Source: Bacillus sp. NP157
Lineage (GTDB): Bacteria > Pseudomonadota > Gammaproteobacteria > Xanthomonadales > Rhodanobacteraceae
NCBI GenBank assembly: GCA_018889975.1
Contig: CP076546.1
Coordinates: 1,426,001 to 1,490,000 of the forward strand
Reading direction: 5' to 3'
DNA length: 64,000 nucleotides
The position numbers and the translations under genes were made by a program. Shown one piece after another: positions 1 to 8,049 of the stretch (position 1 is the stretch's first letter; each line of letters starts with the position of its first letter). The notes under the pieces were generated by a model. The model searched no databases and was not told the DNA's origin. It saw only the letters and a program-made list of their open reading frames with translations.

Positions 1-1312
1 GGTTAGCCGCTGACACCCGCCACACGGTGTTGCCGACGTCGTCGGCGATCAGCAGCGCGCCGTCCTTGTCGAGCACCACGCCGACCGGCGCGCCGAACAG
101 CTGCTTCTCGTCTTTCGAATAGAAGCCACTGACCAGGGTCTGCGGCTTGCCGACCGGCTTGCCATCCTGGAAGGCGACGAACACCACGGCGTAACCGCTG
201 AGCGGCGAACGATCCCAGCTGCCGTGTTCGCCGATGAAGGCGCCGTTCTGGTACGGCTGCGGCAGCGCGGTTTTCTGGGTCAGCAACACTCCCAGGGCCG
301 CGACGTGCGAGCCCAGCGCGTAATCGGGCTTGATCGCCTTCTGCACCAGCTCCGGCCGCTGCGGCATCACCCGGGTGTCCACGTTCTGGCCGTAGTAGCT
401 GTAAGGCCAGCCGTAGAAGCCGCCCTCGGTGACCGAGGTCAGGTAATCGGGCACGAGGTCCGCCCCGATCTCGTCACGCTCGTTGGCGATCGCCCAGAGC
501 TTGTTCGTGGTGGGATCCCACGCAAGCCCGGTGGGGTTGCGGATGCCGTGCGCGTAGATCCGGCTGCCCTTGCTGGCGACGTCCACTTCGAGGATGTCCG
601 CGCGACGGTATTCGACCTCGAGCCCGTTCTCGGTGATGTTGCTGTTCGAGCCCACGCCGACGTAAAGCTTGGTGCCGTCCGGGTTGGCCTGAAGCGACTT
701 GGTCCAGTGGTGGTTGACCGTGGACGGCAGGTCGGTGAACTCGACGCCCGGCGTCTTGATCTCGGTTTCGCCCTCCTGGTAGGGGAAGGTCACGATCGCG
801 TCGGTGTTGGCGACGTAGAGCGTGTTGCCGATCAGCTGCACGCCGAACGGCGAGTGCAGGTTCTCGATGAAGGTGTGCTTCTCCCACTCGCCGCTGCCGC
901 TGCCCTTGCGCAGCAGGGTGATCCGGTTGCCGCCCTTGGCACCCTTGCCCGAATCGTTCTTCACCATGCCGGCGATCAGCTGCTTGGGCGTGGTGAGCGC
1001 CTCTTCGCCGGGGCCGTTCGATTCGACCACGAGCACGTCGCCATTGGGCAGGGTCAGCAGCTGGCGCGGATGCTTCAGGTCGCCGGCGATCTTCTCGATC
1101 TTCAGGCCCGGCGCCACGGTCGGCATCGCGCCGTTCTTCCAGCCGGCGAAGTCGGGCACCTGCATCGGCGGCACGAGGAAGTTCTTTGCCTTGGGCAGCG
1201 AGGGCGCGCCGCCGGACTGCTGGGCGGCATCCTGCGAGGCTTTTTCACTGCACGCGCCGAGCAGCGCGACGCAGGCCATGGCGAGCGCGCCACGCATGAA
1301 GGACTTATCCAT
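1..1312 (-). CDS. PQQ-dependent sorbosone dehydrogenase family lipoprotein, 3' end cut by window edge
   Basis: The protein starts at the ATG at 1312 and is still open at base 1, so its last residues are missing. The N-terminus is a lipoprotein signal peptide ending in a lipobox (LLGAC, Cys21), so the mature enzyme is probably membrane-anchored in the periplasm. The body has beta-propeller motifs of the soluble PQQ glucose/sorbosone dehydrogenases (KHPRQLLTLPNGDVLVVES, later GNTVWRV near the edge). Such enzymes oxidise aldoses or sorbosone using PQQ; the actual substrate is unknown. Its start overlaps the end of the upstream DUF2231 gene by 8 bases, so the two are translationally coupled. Family call is firm; substrate is not. 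Confidence 0.85.
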   Translation of the reverse strand, partial: MDKSFMRGALAMACVALLGACSEKASQDAAQQSGGAPSLPKAKNFLVPPMQVPDFAGWKNGAMPTVAPGLKIEKIAGDLKHPRQLLTLPNGDVLVVESNGPGEEALTTPKQLIAGMVKNDSGKGAKGGNRITLLRKGSGSGEWEKHTFIENLHSPFGVQLIGNTLYVANTDAIVTFPYQEGETEIKTPGVEFTDLPSTVNHHWTKSLQANPDGTKLYVGVGSNSNITENGLEVEYRRADILEVDVASKGSRIYAHGIRNPTGLAWDPTTNKLWAIANERDEIGADLVPDYLTSVTEGGFYGWPYSYYGQNVDTRVMPQRPELVQKAIKPDYALGSHVAALGVLLTQKTALPQPYQNGAFIGEHGSWDRSPLSGYAVVFVAFQDGKPVGKPQTLVSGFYSKDEKQLFGAPVGVVLDKDGALLIADDVGNTVWRVSAAN

Positions 1313-1748
1313 GGACATACTCCCGGCCCGACGAGTAGCGCACGGCGATGACGGCGTGGCCGATGGCGATCAACAGCACGGTGAGCGCGGAAAGCCACAT
1401 TGCGGCCGGGACGATCGCGTAGGCGTCGCGACTATGGACGAAGGCGTTGAGGATGGCGGCGACGATCGCGACGAAGTTCAGCCAGAAGTCGACGTGGTCG
1501 GCGTGGGTGCTGGTCCGTCGCGAGGTGACGAAGACCTGGAACAGGCTGATCAGGCGCGGGATGATCGCGACGACCAGGCCCAGGCAGACCAGCCATGCCG
1601 CGGCCTTGCCGAAGAGTACGGTGGCGCTTTTCGCGTAGGCGATGTCGAAAACCAGCGCGGCCACGAAGCAGCCGAACGGGATCGGGTTGAGGATGCCGTA
1701 AACGGCATTGGCCACGGGCGAGCGGCCGGGCGCGACGGGATAGCTCAT
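1305..1748 (-). CDS. DUF2231-like four-helix membrane protein
   Basis: A 147-residue protein starting MSYPVAPGRS at the ATG at 1748. About four hydrophobic segments are visible (roughly residues 19-35, 46-68, 85-105 and 113-135), the pattern of DUF2231 proteins, which are small inner-membrane proteins often found beside heme or PQQ oxidoreductases. Its stop overlaps the start of the sorbosone dehydrogenase gene by 8 bases, so the two are made together; a role as membrane partner or electron-transfer component for the dehydrogenase is inference. A longer in-frame reading back to 1901 exists but has an arginine-rich, non-protein-like extension, so the ATG at 1748 is preferred. The 212-base stretch up to the divergent yaeQ gene shows no other feature. 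Confidence 0.75.
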   Translation of the reverse strand: MSYPVAPGRSPVANAVYGILNPIPFGCFVAALVFDIAYAKSATVLFGKAAAWLVCLGLVVAIIPRLISLFQVFVTSRRTSTHADHVDFWLNFVAIVAAILNAFVHSRDAYAIVPAAMWLSALTVLLIAIGHAVIAVRYSSGREYVHG

Positions 1749-1960
1749 GGGTGGATGTCTCCAGGCAGCAGGCCGGGGTGGCGGGATCGATAGCGTTGTG
1801 TAGCCGTGCCCCCGTGCAGGCCGCGTATCGGCGTACCGGCGGGCAGCGGCATGATCGGTGCGCGGGCGCGTGCCCGGCTTGCACGAAAGCGCACTGTCCA
1901 CGCACGCCGTGCCGGGGTCGTGTAGGCTTGGCGCCCGTTATCCGCCCCCGGCATCGCCCC

Positions 1961-2497
1961 ATGGCACTGAAATCCACGGTCTACAAGGCCGACCTGCAGG
2001 TCAGCGACATGGACCGGCACTACTATCAGGGCCATGCCCTGACCATCGCCCAGCACCCGTCGGAAACCGACGAGCGGATGATGGTGCGCGTGCTTGCCTT
2101 CGCCCTGAACGCCGACGACGCGCTGGTGTTCGGCAAGGGCCTGAGCTCCGAGGACGAGCCGGACCTGTGGCGCAAGGAGCTCACCGGCGAGGTGGACCTG
2201 TGGATCGAACTGGGCCAGCCGGACGAGCAGCGCATCCGCCGCGCCGCCGGCCGCTCGAAGCGCGTGATCGTCTACACCTACAGCGGGCGTGGCGCTGAAG
2301 TGTGGTGGAAGAAGATGTCGTCCGCGGTGGCTCGCACGAAGAACGTATCGGTGATCGACGTGGATCCGGCCACGGTCGCCGCGCTGGCGGCGCTCACCGA
2401 GCGCACCATGCAACTGCAGTTCATGGTCCAGGACGGCCACGCCCAGGTCATCAGCGGCGACACCGTGGTGCCGATCGAACTGACCACCCTGAACTGA
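1961..2497 (+). CDS. yaeQ: YaeQ family protein
   Basis: A 178-residue protein that matches the YaeQ family end to end: it begins MALKSTVYKADLQVSDMDR, has the family stretch DLWIELGQPDE, and ends with the beta-rich segment VVPIELTTLN. YaeQ adopts a PD-(D/E)XK nuclease-like fold; it was once proposed to suppress RfaH loss, and its true function is unclear. The start was set at 1961 because family members begin exactly here; an in-frame upstream extension to 1751 is cysteine- and arginine-rich and unlikely. No clear ribosome binding site precedes the ATG. It is a single gene, convergent with the TetR gene downstream. Confidence 0.9.
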   Translation: MALKSTVYKADLQVSDMDRHYYQGHALTIAQHPSETDERMMVRVLAFALNADDALVFGKGLSSEDEPDLWRKELTGEVDLWIELGQPDEQRIRRAAGRSKRVIVYTYSGRGAEVWWKKMSSAVARTKNVSVIDVDPATVAALAALTERTMQLQFMVQDGHAQVISGDTVVPIELTTLN

Positions 2498-2513
2498 GCG
2501 GAGTCGCCGCGCT

Positions 2514-3194
2514 TCAGGCCGGCGAGCGGTTCAGTGCGTGCGAGCCGGTGATGATCATGCGCAGCATCTGCGAGATCTCTTCGATCAGCTCGGGGTCGCG
2601 CGCGGGCGGCTGGTCCATCGCCGTCGCGCCCATCGCGAACACCAGCCGGGTGATGGCGCGGGCCACCAGCGCGGGTTCGTGCAGCGTGGCGCCATCGGCC
2701 GCGGCCAGCCGGATCAGGTCCACCCGGAGCTCGTCTTCGAAGTAGGCGAGTTCGCGTTCGACCGCGTGCTTGAAGTCGTCCGTGCCGACCGCGCCCTCAC
2801 GCAACAGCACGTGCAGCAGCTTGTCGTCGGCGCGCAGCTGTTCCATGAAGGTCTCGACCGAAACGCGGATGACGCTGCGTTCGGTGGACGTCGCGCGCTC
2901 GCGGGCCTGGCCGATGATCGTGCGCAGCGAACGGCCGGCCAGGTCGATCAGGGCGATCGACAACTCGCCCATGTCGCGGAACTGGCGATAGAAGCTGTTG
3001 GGGGCGATGCCCGCCTCGCGCGCGACTTCGCGCAGGCTCACCGTGGACAGGCTGCGGTTGGGACCGATCAGCTTGAGGGCGGCGGCCAGCAGGTCGTCAC
3101 GCGAGATCCCGGTGCGCTTGCCTTGCGGGGCATCCGCCAGGGGTGCGTCGGCCCGGCGCGCGCCGGTCATGGGAGTCAGGACGATGGAGGTCAT
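2514..3194 (-). CDS. TetR-family regulator, FabR/DesT-like
   Basis: A 226-residue TetR regulator. The helix-turn-helix lies around residues 45-75 and carries the FabR/DesT-type recognition stretch GIAPNSFYRQFRDMGEL. FabR (E. coli) and DesT (Pseudomonas) repress unsaturated fatty-acid genes and sense acyl-CoA/acyl-ACP saturation. Here the gene is divergent from a ferredoxin-type reductase and a fatty-acid desaturase, the same arrangement as desT-desBC-type loci, so it very likely controls that pair. The 96-base shared promoter contains the palindrome GTGTATACAC. The residues before about 30 are a low-complexity leader, so translation may begin at the internal Met9. Confidence 0.85.
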   Translation of the reverse strand: MTSIVLTPMTGARRADAPLADAPQGKRTGISRDDLLAAALKLIGPNRSLSTVSLREVAREAGIAPNSFYRQFRDMGELSIALIDLAGRSLRTIIGQARERATSTERSVIRVSVETFMEQLRADDKLLHVLLREGAVGTDDFKHAVERELAYFEDELRVDLIRLAAADGATLHEPALVARAITRLVFAMGATAMDQPPARDPELIEEISQMLRMIITGSHALNRSPA

Positions 3195-3240
3195 GGGTAG
3201 GCGGGGCCGCAGGCTAAGGCTGGATCATACATCGGACGGT

Positions 3241-3288
3241 AATATACATGTGTATACACGGACGTATATGCGTGCGTATAGTACGTAC
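3241..3288. promoter_or_regulatory. Divergent promoter with palindrome in an alternating purine-pyrimidine tract
   Basis: The only AT-rich stretch between the TetR and reductase genes. Bases 3250-3259 (GTGTATACAC) form a perfect 10-base palindrome. Bases 3242-3260, 3262-3280 and 3281-3288 are strictly alternating purine/pyrimidine runs with only two breaks. The palindrome is a good candidate operator for the FabR/DesT-like repressor; promoter hexamers cannot be placed with certainty. The tract ends two bases before the reductase start codon and leaves no room for a Shine-Dalgarno sequence. Confidence 0.55.
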
Positions 3289-3290
3289 CC

Positions 3291-4364
3291 ATGAATGCCC
3301 TCCCCACCCGAAAAACCCGCTGGCCCCTGCGCCTGGCCCGTCGCGCGGTGTCTCCTTCCCTGTTCGACTTCTGGGCGACCCGGGTCAACCCGCTGTGGAC
3401 GCTCGAACAACCGTTGGCGCGGCTGGTCTCGCGCGCGCCGGCGAGCCGCGACGCGGTGACCCTGGTGCTGCGCCCCAACCGTCACTGGACGGGCATGCAG
3501 GCCGGCCAGCACGTCAGCCTCGGGGTGACCATCGAGGGGCGCCGGCTGGTCCGTAGCTACAGCCCGACCGTCATGGAGGATGGCAGCCTGGCGATCACCG
3601 TGAAGGCGATCACCGGCGGCGTGGTCAGCCAGTACCTCGCCAGCGAAGCCCGGGTGGGCGACGTCGTCACCCTCGACGCGGCGTTCGGCGACATGACCGT
3701 GTCGACCCCGCACGAAGGCCTGCTCCTGCTGGCCGCCGGCAGCGGCATCACCCCGATGCGCGCGCTGCTGCGCGACCTGGCCGCACGCAACATGCCGGTC
3801 GTCGCCGACCTGTTCTATTGGGCCCGCCAGCGCGACGAGCTTTGCTTCGTCGACGAGCTGGAAGCCATGGCCGCGGCGCATCCGCGCCTGCACGTGCATT
3901 TCCTGGCGACCCGCGACGGCGCTTCGCCGGATCCGCGCGTCGACCTCGCCAGCTTCGAGAGCGTGGCTTCGCTGAGCGACCGCCGCGTGCTTGCCTGCGG
4001 CCCGAACGGCTTCGTGGAAGCCGCCCGGGCGCGCTTCGCCGGCCAGGTCGCGCGCTTCGAGGCCGAAGCCTTCAGTCGCCCGCCTGCCCCCGCCATCGAC
4101 GACGAGGGCGAAGTGGAAGTGCGCCTGGCGCGTTCCGGCCGCACGCTGGTGCTGCCGCGCGGCAAGTCGCTGCTCGAGGGGCTGGAAGCGCAGGGCGTGC
4201 GCCCCGCCAACGGCTGCCGCATGGGCATCTGCAACACCTGCGCTTGCGAGCGCCAGTCCGGCACCACCCGCCACATCCTTACCGGTGACCTTGGCAGCGA
4301 ACCGTCGTCGCAGGTTCGCCTGTGCGTCAACGCGCCGCGCACCGACCTGATCCTGGATCTTTGA
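3291..4364 (+). CDS. Ferredoxin reductase-type oxidoreductase (electron donor for desaturase)
   Basis: A 357-residue three-domain oxidoreductase. The FAD-binding domain carries RSYS (residues 88-91), the NAD(P)-binding domain GSGITP (150-155), and the C-terminal plant-type [2Fe-2S] domain has the cysteine pattern C309-x4-C314-x2-C317-x27-C345. It passes electrons from NAD(P)H through FAD to the iron-sulfur centre and, by analogy with DesC of Pseudomonas, to the desaturase encoded 11 bases downstream. The N-terminal stretch SPSLFDFWATRVNPLW is typical of this subfamily and supports the ATG at 3291, although no ribosome binding site precedes it; the message may be leaderless or poorly translated. 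The divergent TetR protein is the probable repressor. Confidence 0.9.
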   Translation: MNALPTRKTRWPLRLARRAVSPSLFDFWATRVNPLWTLEQPLARLVSRAPASRDAVTLVLRPNRHWTGMQAGQHVSLGVTIEGRRLVRSYSPTVMEDGSLAITVKAITGGVVSQYLASEARVGDVVTLDAAFGDMTVSTPHEGLLLLAAGSGITPMRALLRDLAARNMPVVADLFYWARQRDELCFVDELEAMAAAHPRLHVHFLATRDGASPDPRVDLASFESVASLSDRRVLACGPNGFVEAARARFAGQVARFEAEAFSRPPAPAIDDEGEVEVRLARSGRTLVLPRGKSLLEGLEAQGVRPANGCRMGICNTCACERQSGTTRHILTGDLGSEPSSQVRLCVNAPRTDLILDL

Positions 4365-4375
4365 GGCCCCGCATC

Positions 4376-5491
4376 ATGACCCATGTCCGCAACCGCACCC
4401 TCTCCGCCGCCGAGCTCAAGGCCTTCGGTGACGAACTCGATGCGATCCGCGCCAGCGTGCAGGCCACGATCGGCCAGCGCGATGCGCGTTACATCCGCCG
4501 CGTGGTCGCCGGCGTGCGCTGGACCGGCGTCGTCGGCCGCGCGCTGCTGTTCCTCGGCGCCTTCCTGCCGGTGGCGCTGGTGCCCGCGTGGATCGTCGGC
4601 ACCCTGCTGCTGGGCCTGTCCAAGATCCTCGAGAACATGGAACTGGGCCACAACGTCATCCACGGCCAGTACGACTGGATGAACGACCCCAAGCTCAACG
4701 GCAAGACCTACGAGTGGGACATCGTCGCCACCTCGGCCAACTGGCGCAAGACGCACAACTTCCAGCACCACACGTATACCAACGTGCGCGGCATGGACGA
4801 CGACATCGGCTATGGCCTGCTGCGGATCTTCCCCGAGCAGCGCTGGCGCCCGTTCTACCTGATGCAGCCGGTGATCGCGATCGTCTTCGCGCTGCTGTTC
4901 CAGTGGGGCGTGGCCATCCAGGACCTGCGCGTCGGTCGCTGGTTCGCCGGCAAGATGAAGCCGGGCGAGCTGCGCAACGCGTTCCGCCCGGTGGGTCGCA
5001 AGATGGGCAAGCAGTTGCTGAAGGACTACGTGGTGTTCCCGCTGCTGGCCGGCCCGTTCTTCCTGCCCGTGCTGCTGGGCAACCTGGTCGCCAACGGCCT
5101 GCGCAACGTGTGGACCTACACCATCATCTTCTGCGGCCATTTCACCGCGGATGCCGAAGTGTTCCCGAAGGAAGTGCTGCGCAACGAATCGCGCGGCCAC
5201 TGGTACCTTCGCCAGCTGCGCGGCTCGTCGAACCTCACCGGCGGCAAGCTGATCAACCTGCTGTCGGGCAACCTCAGCCACCAGATCGAACACCATTTCT
5301 ATCCGGACCTGCCGGCCAACCGCTACGCCGAGATCGCCATCGAGGTGAAGCAGGTCTGCGCTCGCTACGGCCAGCATTACAACAGCGGCTCACTGCCCCG
5401 CCAGTTCGGCCAGGTGATCTGGCGCATCCTCCGCCACGCCCTGCCCAGCCGCCCCCGCAAGCTGCGCCCGCGCGAAGAAGCCATCGCCTGA
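4376..5491 (+). CDS. Membrane fatty acid desaturase (acyl-CoA/acyl-lipid type)
   Basis: A 371-residue membrane desaturase with the three histidine boxes that bind the di-iron centre: H92NVIH96, H127NFQHH132 and H302QIEHH307. Hydrophobic segments lie around residues 45-75, 165-185 and 215-245. It introduces a double bond into a saturated acyl chain using oxygen and electrons from the ferredoxin-type reductase encoded immediately upstream. The pair plus the divergent FabR/DesT-like repressor form an aerobic unsaturated fatty acid module. The position of the double bond cannot be read from the sequence; Delta-9 is the usual activity of close relatives. A REP-like hairpin follows 29 bases after the stop and may end the transcript. 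Confidence 0.9.
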   Translation: MTHVRNRTLSAAELKAFGDELDAIRASVQATIGQRDARYIRRVVAGVRWTGVVGRALLFLGAFLPVALVPAWIVGTLLLGLSKILENMELGHNVIHGQYDWMNDPKLNGKTYEWDIVATSANWRKTHNFQHHTYTNVRGMDDDIGYGLLRIFPEQRWRPFYLMQPVIAIVFALLFQWGVAIQDLRVGRWFAGKMKPGELRNAFRPVGRKMGKQLLKDYVVFPLLAGPFFLPVLLGNLVANGLRNVWTYTIIFCGHFTADAEVFPKEVLRNESRGHWYLRQLRGSSNLTGGKLINLLSGNLSHQIEHHFYPDLPANRYAEIAIEVKQVCARYGQHYNSGSLPRQFGQVIWRILRHALPSRPRKLRPREEAIA

Positions 5492-5520
5492 CACCGGCCT
5501 CGAACGCCTAATGCTGCCTT

Positions 5521-5547
5521 TGTAGGAGCGCGCCTGCGCGCGAATGG
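5521..5547 (+). repeat. REP-like palindromic repeat, single copy
   Basis: TGTAGGAGCGCGCC followed by TGCGCGCGAATGG, an imperfect hairpin whose core GCGCGC..GCGCGC can fold. Near-identical copies lie at 46486, 46607 (inverted), 56115 and 56202 (inverted). It sits between the desaturase and the convergent PQQ dehydrogenase, a typical place for REP elements of Pseudomonas and xanthomonads, and could act as a transcript end. Confidence 0.7.
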
Positions 5548-5577
5548 TTATGCCGAACGCGCCCCATGCATCACGGC

Positions 5578-7041
5578 CTACCGTTTCGCACGCTCCTGCA
5601 CAAGGTAATCCGCGATCAACCCCTGCTCCGCAGGCGTAATAACCGGATTCGGCGGCATGCCCCGGTCACGCAAACCGTTAACCATCAGCGCCTGCAGTGA
5701 CGCAGCATCCGTGACGTACTGGAACCGGCGCTCGACGAGATTCGGCGCCGACCCCCCGCGCAGGTCGAGCCCATGGCACGCGGCGCAATGCGTCGCGATC
5801 GCCTGCTGGGTGGGCGTCAACGCCACCATCGACGCGACGACGCGCCGCGGCTCGATCGCCGGATAGGCGGCCGGGGCGTTGGCCGGCACCAGCCTCACGA
5901 TCAGGTCATCGTCCTGGCGCGGCTGTCCTTCGGACGGGTCGTACTGCGACGTGCTGAAGTACAGGTAGCCCTCGGGACTTTCCGTTACGGCACGGATACG
6001 GCCGAAACCCCGGAAAAACAGCCTTCGCGGATTCGACAACGCATTTCCGTTACGGTCGAGCACCAGCAAGCCCTCGCCGCGCAGCAACGCCACGATCAGC
6101 TTCCCTTTCAGTTCGGGGAAGGCATCGCCGCGGTAGAGGATCGCCTTGCCAGGCGCGATCGACGGCGAGAATTCCAGCAAGGGCGAATGCATGCCGTCAT
6201 GGGTCGCCGCATGGTCGATCACTGGCCAGCCGTAGTTGCCGCCGCGCTCGACGATGTTGACCTCGTCACCACCGTTCGGCCCGTGCTCGCTCTCGAACAG
6301 CGTGCCCGTGCGCGGATCGAAGGCCAGCCCCTGCGGATTGCGATGCCCGTAGCTCCATACCTCGGGCCGCGCGCCCGGGGTATGCACGAAGGGATTGTCC
6401 GCCGGGATGGAACCGTCGGCATCCAGCCTGAGGATCTTGCCGTTGAGCTGATCCAGTTGCTGGGCCTTCGCCGGCTCATCGGCATCGCCGGTGGTGATGT
6501 AGAGCTTGCCGTCCGGGCCGAACACCAGGCGGCAGCCGGTATGGTTGGTCGCCGCGGGAATGCCTTCGATAAGGGGGCGCGGCTCGACCAGCCGGCTACC
6601 GTCAAGGCGATAACGCGCGACCCGCAGCTTGAACTTCCGCGCCCCTTCGTTCGCGTCCGCATCGCCGATCACATAATCGTAGGCGACATACACGAAGTGA
6701 TTGGAGGCGAACGCCGGGTCCAGCGCGAGCCCAAGCATGCCCATCTTGTTGCCCAGCGCGACAGCCGTGTGCAGCGCCGGTGCGGCGTCATGCCCGAGCA
6801 GGCACACATGTCCGTCGCGCTCGGTGAAGATGAGGGTGCCGTCGGGCAGGAACGCCAGTTCCCACGGCACGCGCAGGTCGAAGGCGACCCGCTCGAAGCG
6901 ATGCGCAGTGGACAGGGTCATGTCCGGCACCGCGGCCACGGACTGGGTACTCGTCGTCGCACCCGATGGCGGCGCGGCCATGCTCGCCGAGAAGACGGCG
7001 GTGCCGGAAGCCGCCACCATGAGCCTGATCCAACCGTTCAT
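5578..7041 (-). CDS. PQQ-dependent sugar dehydrogenase fused to cytochrome c
   Basis: A 487-residue secreted quinohemoprotein. After a Sec-type signal (cleavage expected near SMAAP) comes a six-bladed propeller of the YliI/soluble glucose dehydrogenase family, with typical stretches VPWELAFLPDGTLIFTERDG, GLALDPAF, SYGHRNPQGLAFDP and ESEHGPNGGDE. The last 80 residues form a class I cytochrome c domain with the heme motif C419AACH423 and a likely Met ligand in RGMPPNP. Electrons from sugar oxidation by PQQ would pass to the fused heme and on to the respiratory chain. It differs from the lipoprotein dehydrogenase at 1-1312, which lacks a visible heme domain. It stands alone with no operon partners. 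Confidence 0.88.
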   Translation of the reverse strand: MNGWIRLMVAASGTAVFSASMAAPPSGATTSTQSVAAVPDMTLSTAHRFERVAFDLRVPWELAFLPDGTLIFTERDGHVCLLGHDAAPALHTAVALGNKMGMLGLALDPAFASNHFVYVAYDYVIGDADANEGARKFKLRVARYRLDGSRLVEPRPLIEGIPAATNHTGCRLVFGPDGKLYITTGDADEPAKAQQLDQLNGKILRLDADGSIPADNPFVHTPGARPEVWSYGHRNPQGLAFDPRTGTLFESEHGPNGGDEVNIVERGGNYGWPVIDHAATHDGMHSPLLEFSPSIAPGKAILYRGDAFPELKGKLIVALLRGEGLLVLDRNGNALSNPRRLFFRGFGRIRAVTESPEGYLYFSTSQYDPSEGQPRQDDDLIVRLVPANAPAAYPAIEPRRVVASMVALTPTQQAIATHCAACHGLDLRGGSAPNLVERRFQYVTDAASLQALMVNGLRDRGMPPNPVITPAEQGLIADYLVQERAKR

Positions 7042-7097
7042 ATGCCCCGCCCGCGTCAGTGACGAAGGTCCAGCCTAGCATTGAGACGGGCGTTTTC

Positions 7098-7160
7098 TCA
7101 CAGCAGAGTCAGGCCACCGTCGACTATGAAGGTCTGGCCGGTCACGAACCGCGCGTCGAC
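7098..7160 (-). pseudogene. C-terminal remnant of a short-chain dehydrogenase
   Basis: On the minus strand, ending in TGA at 7098-7100, is an 18-residue stretch ARFVTGQTFIVDGGLTLL, the unmistakable end of a classical short-chain dehydrogenase (substrate-binding tail and GG-L-T terminus). The frame is closed about 30 codons upstream and no Rossmann fold or YxxxK site is present, so only the gene's 3' end remains. It is fused to the 5' part of an unrelated small gene, which looks like a deletion scar. Confidence 0.6.
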
Positions 7161-7318
7161 CTTGTCGAGGACGGATTCTTGCTTGACTGCTCAGGAAGCA
7201 CCTGCACTTCCATGGAACGAGCGACCGCTTTCAACGTCCGGTCGAAGCTGGCCTGCTTCAGCGCAACCGCCGCGGGCCGCGGCAACCTGGATGCCTTCAT
7301 CGCACCTTTGGTATCCAT
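7142..7318 (-). pseudogene. Truncated small gene with strong ribosome binding site
   Basis: An ATG at 7318 is preceded by a near-perfect Shine-Dalgarno sequence (AAGGAGGA, 5 bases away) and opens MDTKGAMKASRLPRPAAV, followed by an amphipathic stretch FDRTLKAVARSMEVQVLP. After about residue 45 the protein turns into a low-complexity Ser/Thr/Arg tail that runs antiparallel in frame to the SDR remnant, so the true C-terminus has been lost. The original family is not recognised. The strong translation start shows that this was a genuine gene 5' end. Confidence 0.5.
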
Positions 7319-7428
7319 AAAATCCTCCTTCATCTTCATGCGGGACTGCAATTTGCCGAGCCAATAAACCGCAGCCTTCAACACCGCCTGGCCGGCAGAA
7401 CCTATCGGACAATCGACAATACCATCGT

Positions 7429-7874
7429 TCAAGTACCTGATTGACCGCCAGGAAATATAACTGCATGACGGACGGCCTCGCGGTCAGATACGACACGATA
7501 ACGTTCGTGAGTAATCTCTGAAATCCCCAGATTCTCACGCCGTCCGGGAGAGGCGTCTGGCGGAACGGCGCATCCGGAGATGCGTCCGCCCGATAAAATT
7601 TCACTGTGCGCGAGTCTGCCATCAGATCTTCGCCTGGATGGAATCGAGCGTGTCGTCGCGCCATGCTTCGCGCAAACTCAAGATCGCCTGCGAAGTCTTC
7701 ATTGGAAAATGCGGCGACATACCAAGTACTCATTCCCACCCTGAACCCGACGATGTCCAATTCCAGCGACATCGTATGGACTTCAGTGATGTACCCGTGG
7801 TGCGTATCCGACGGAAAGCGCTCGCCCAGAACGCTGGGTGTGAGCGTGGCTAAGAAGGTCATCGGCTGACTCAT
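7429..7874 (-). pseudogene. Small hypothetical protein, probably frameshifted
   Basis: From the ATG at 7874 (a GTG lies two codons earlier) the reading frame gives a plausible globular protein (MSQPMTFLATLTPSVLGE, later WYVAAFSNEDFAGDLEFA) up to GVRIWG near 7530. If one G is added in the TGGGGATT run, translation continues as ISEITHERYRVVSDREAV and ends at 7429-7431 after about 145 residues; without it the frame runs on to 7191 in a cysteine- and arginine-rich sequence that looks unreal. The most likely explanation is a single-base deletion. No family was recognised. GC content is lower than in the neighbours. Confidence 0.45.
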
Positions 7875-7894
7875 TTGCACTGGCTTTCAAGAGC

Positions 7895-7906
7895 GTCTAG
7901 CTAGAC
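7895..7906. promoter_or_regulatory. Perfect 12-base palindrome upstream of the frameshifted gene
   Basis: GTCTAGCTAGAC reads identically on both strands and lies 20 bases upstream of the minus-strand hypothetical gene starting near 7874. It may be an operator. The rest of 7881-8049 shows no gene or other structure. Confidence 0.35.
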
Positions 7907-8049
7907 CACACAGCTCAAAGTTCAAGCTTGCGTGTGGTTGGCGAGATATCCACCCAGTGGAACTGATGTCACCGAGTGCAGCGCAGTGTGTCGAGCCGCA
8001 ATAAACCTGTATGTCGGAGAAGACTGATCGATCGCGTAAGGTTTTCGCC

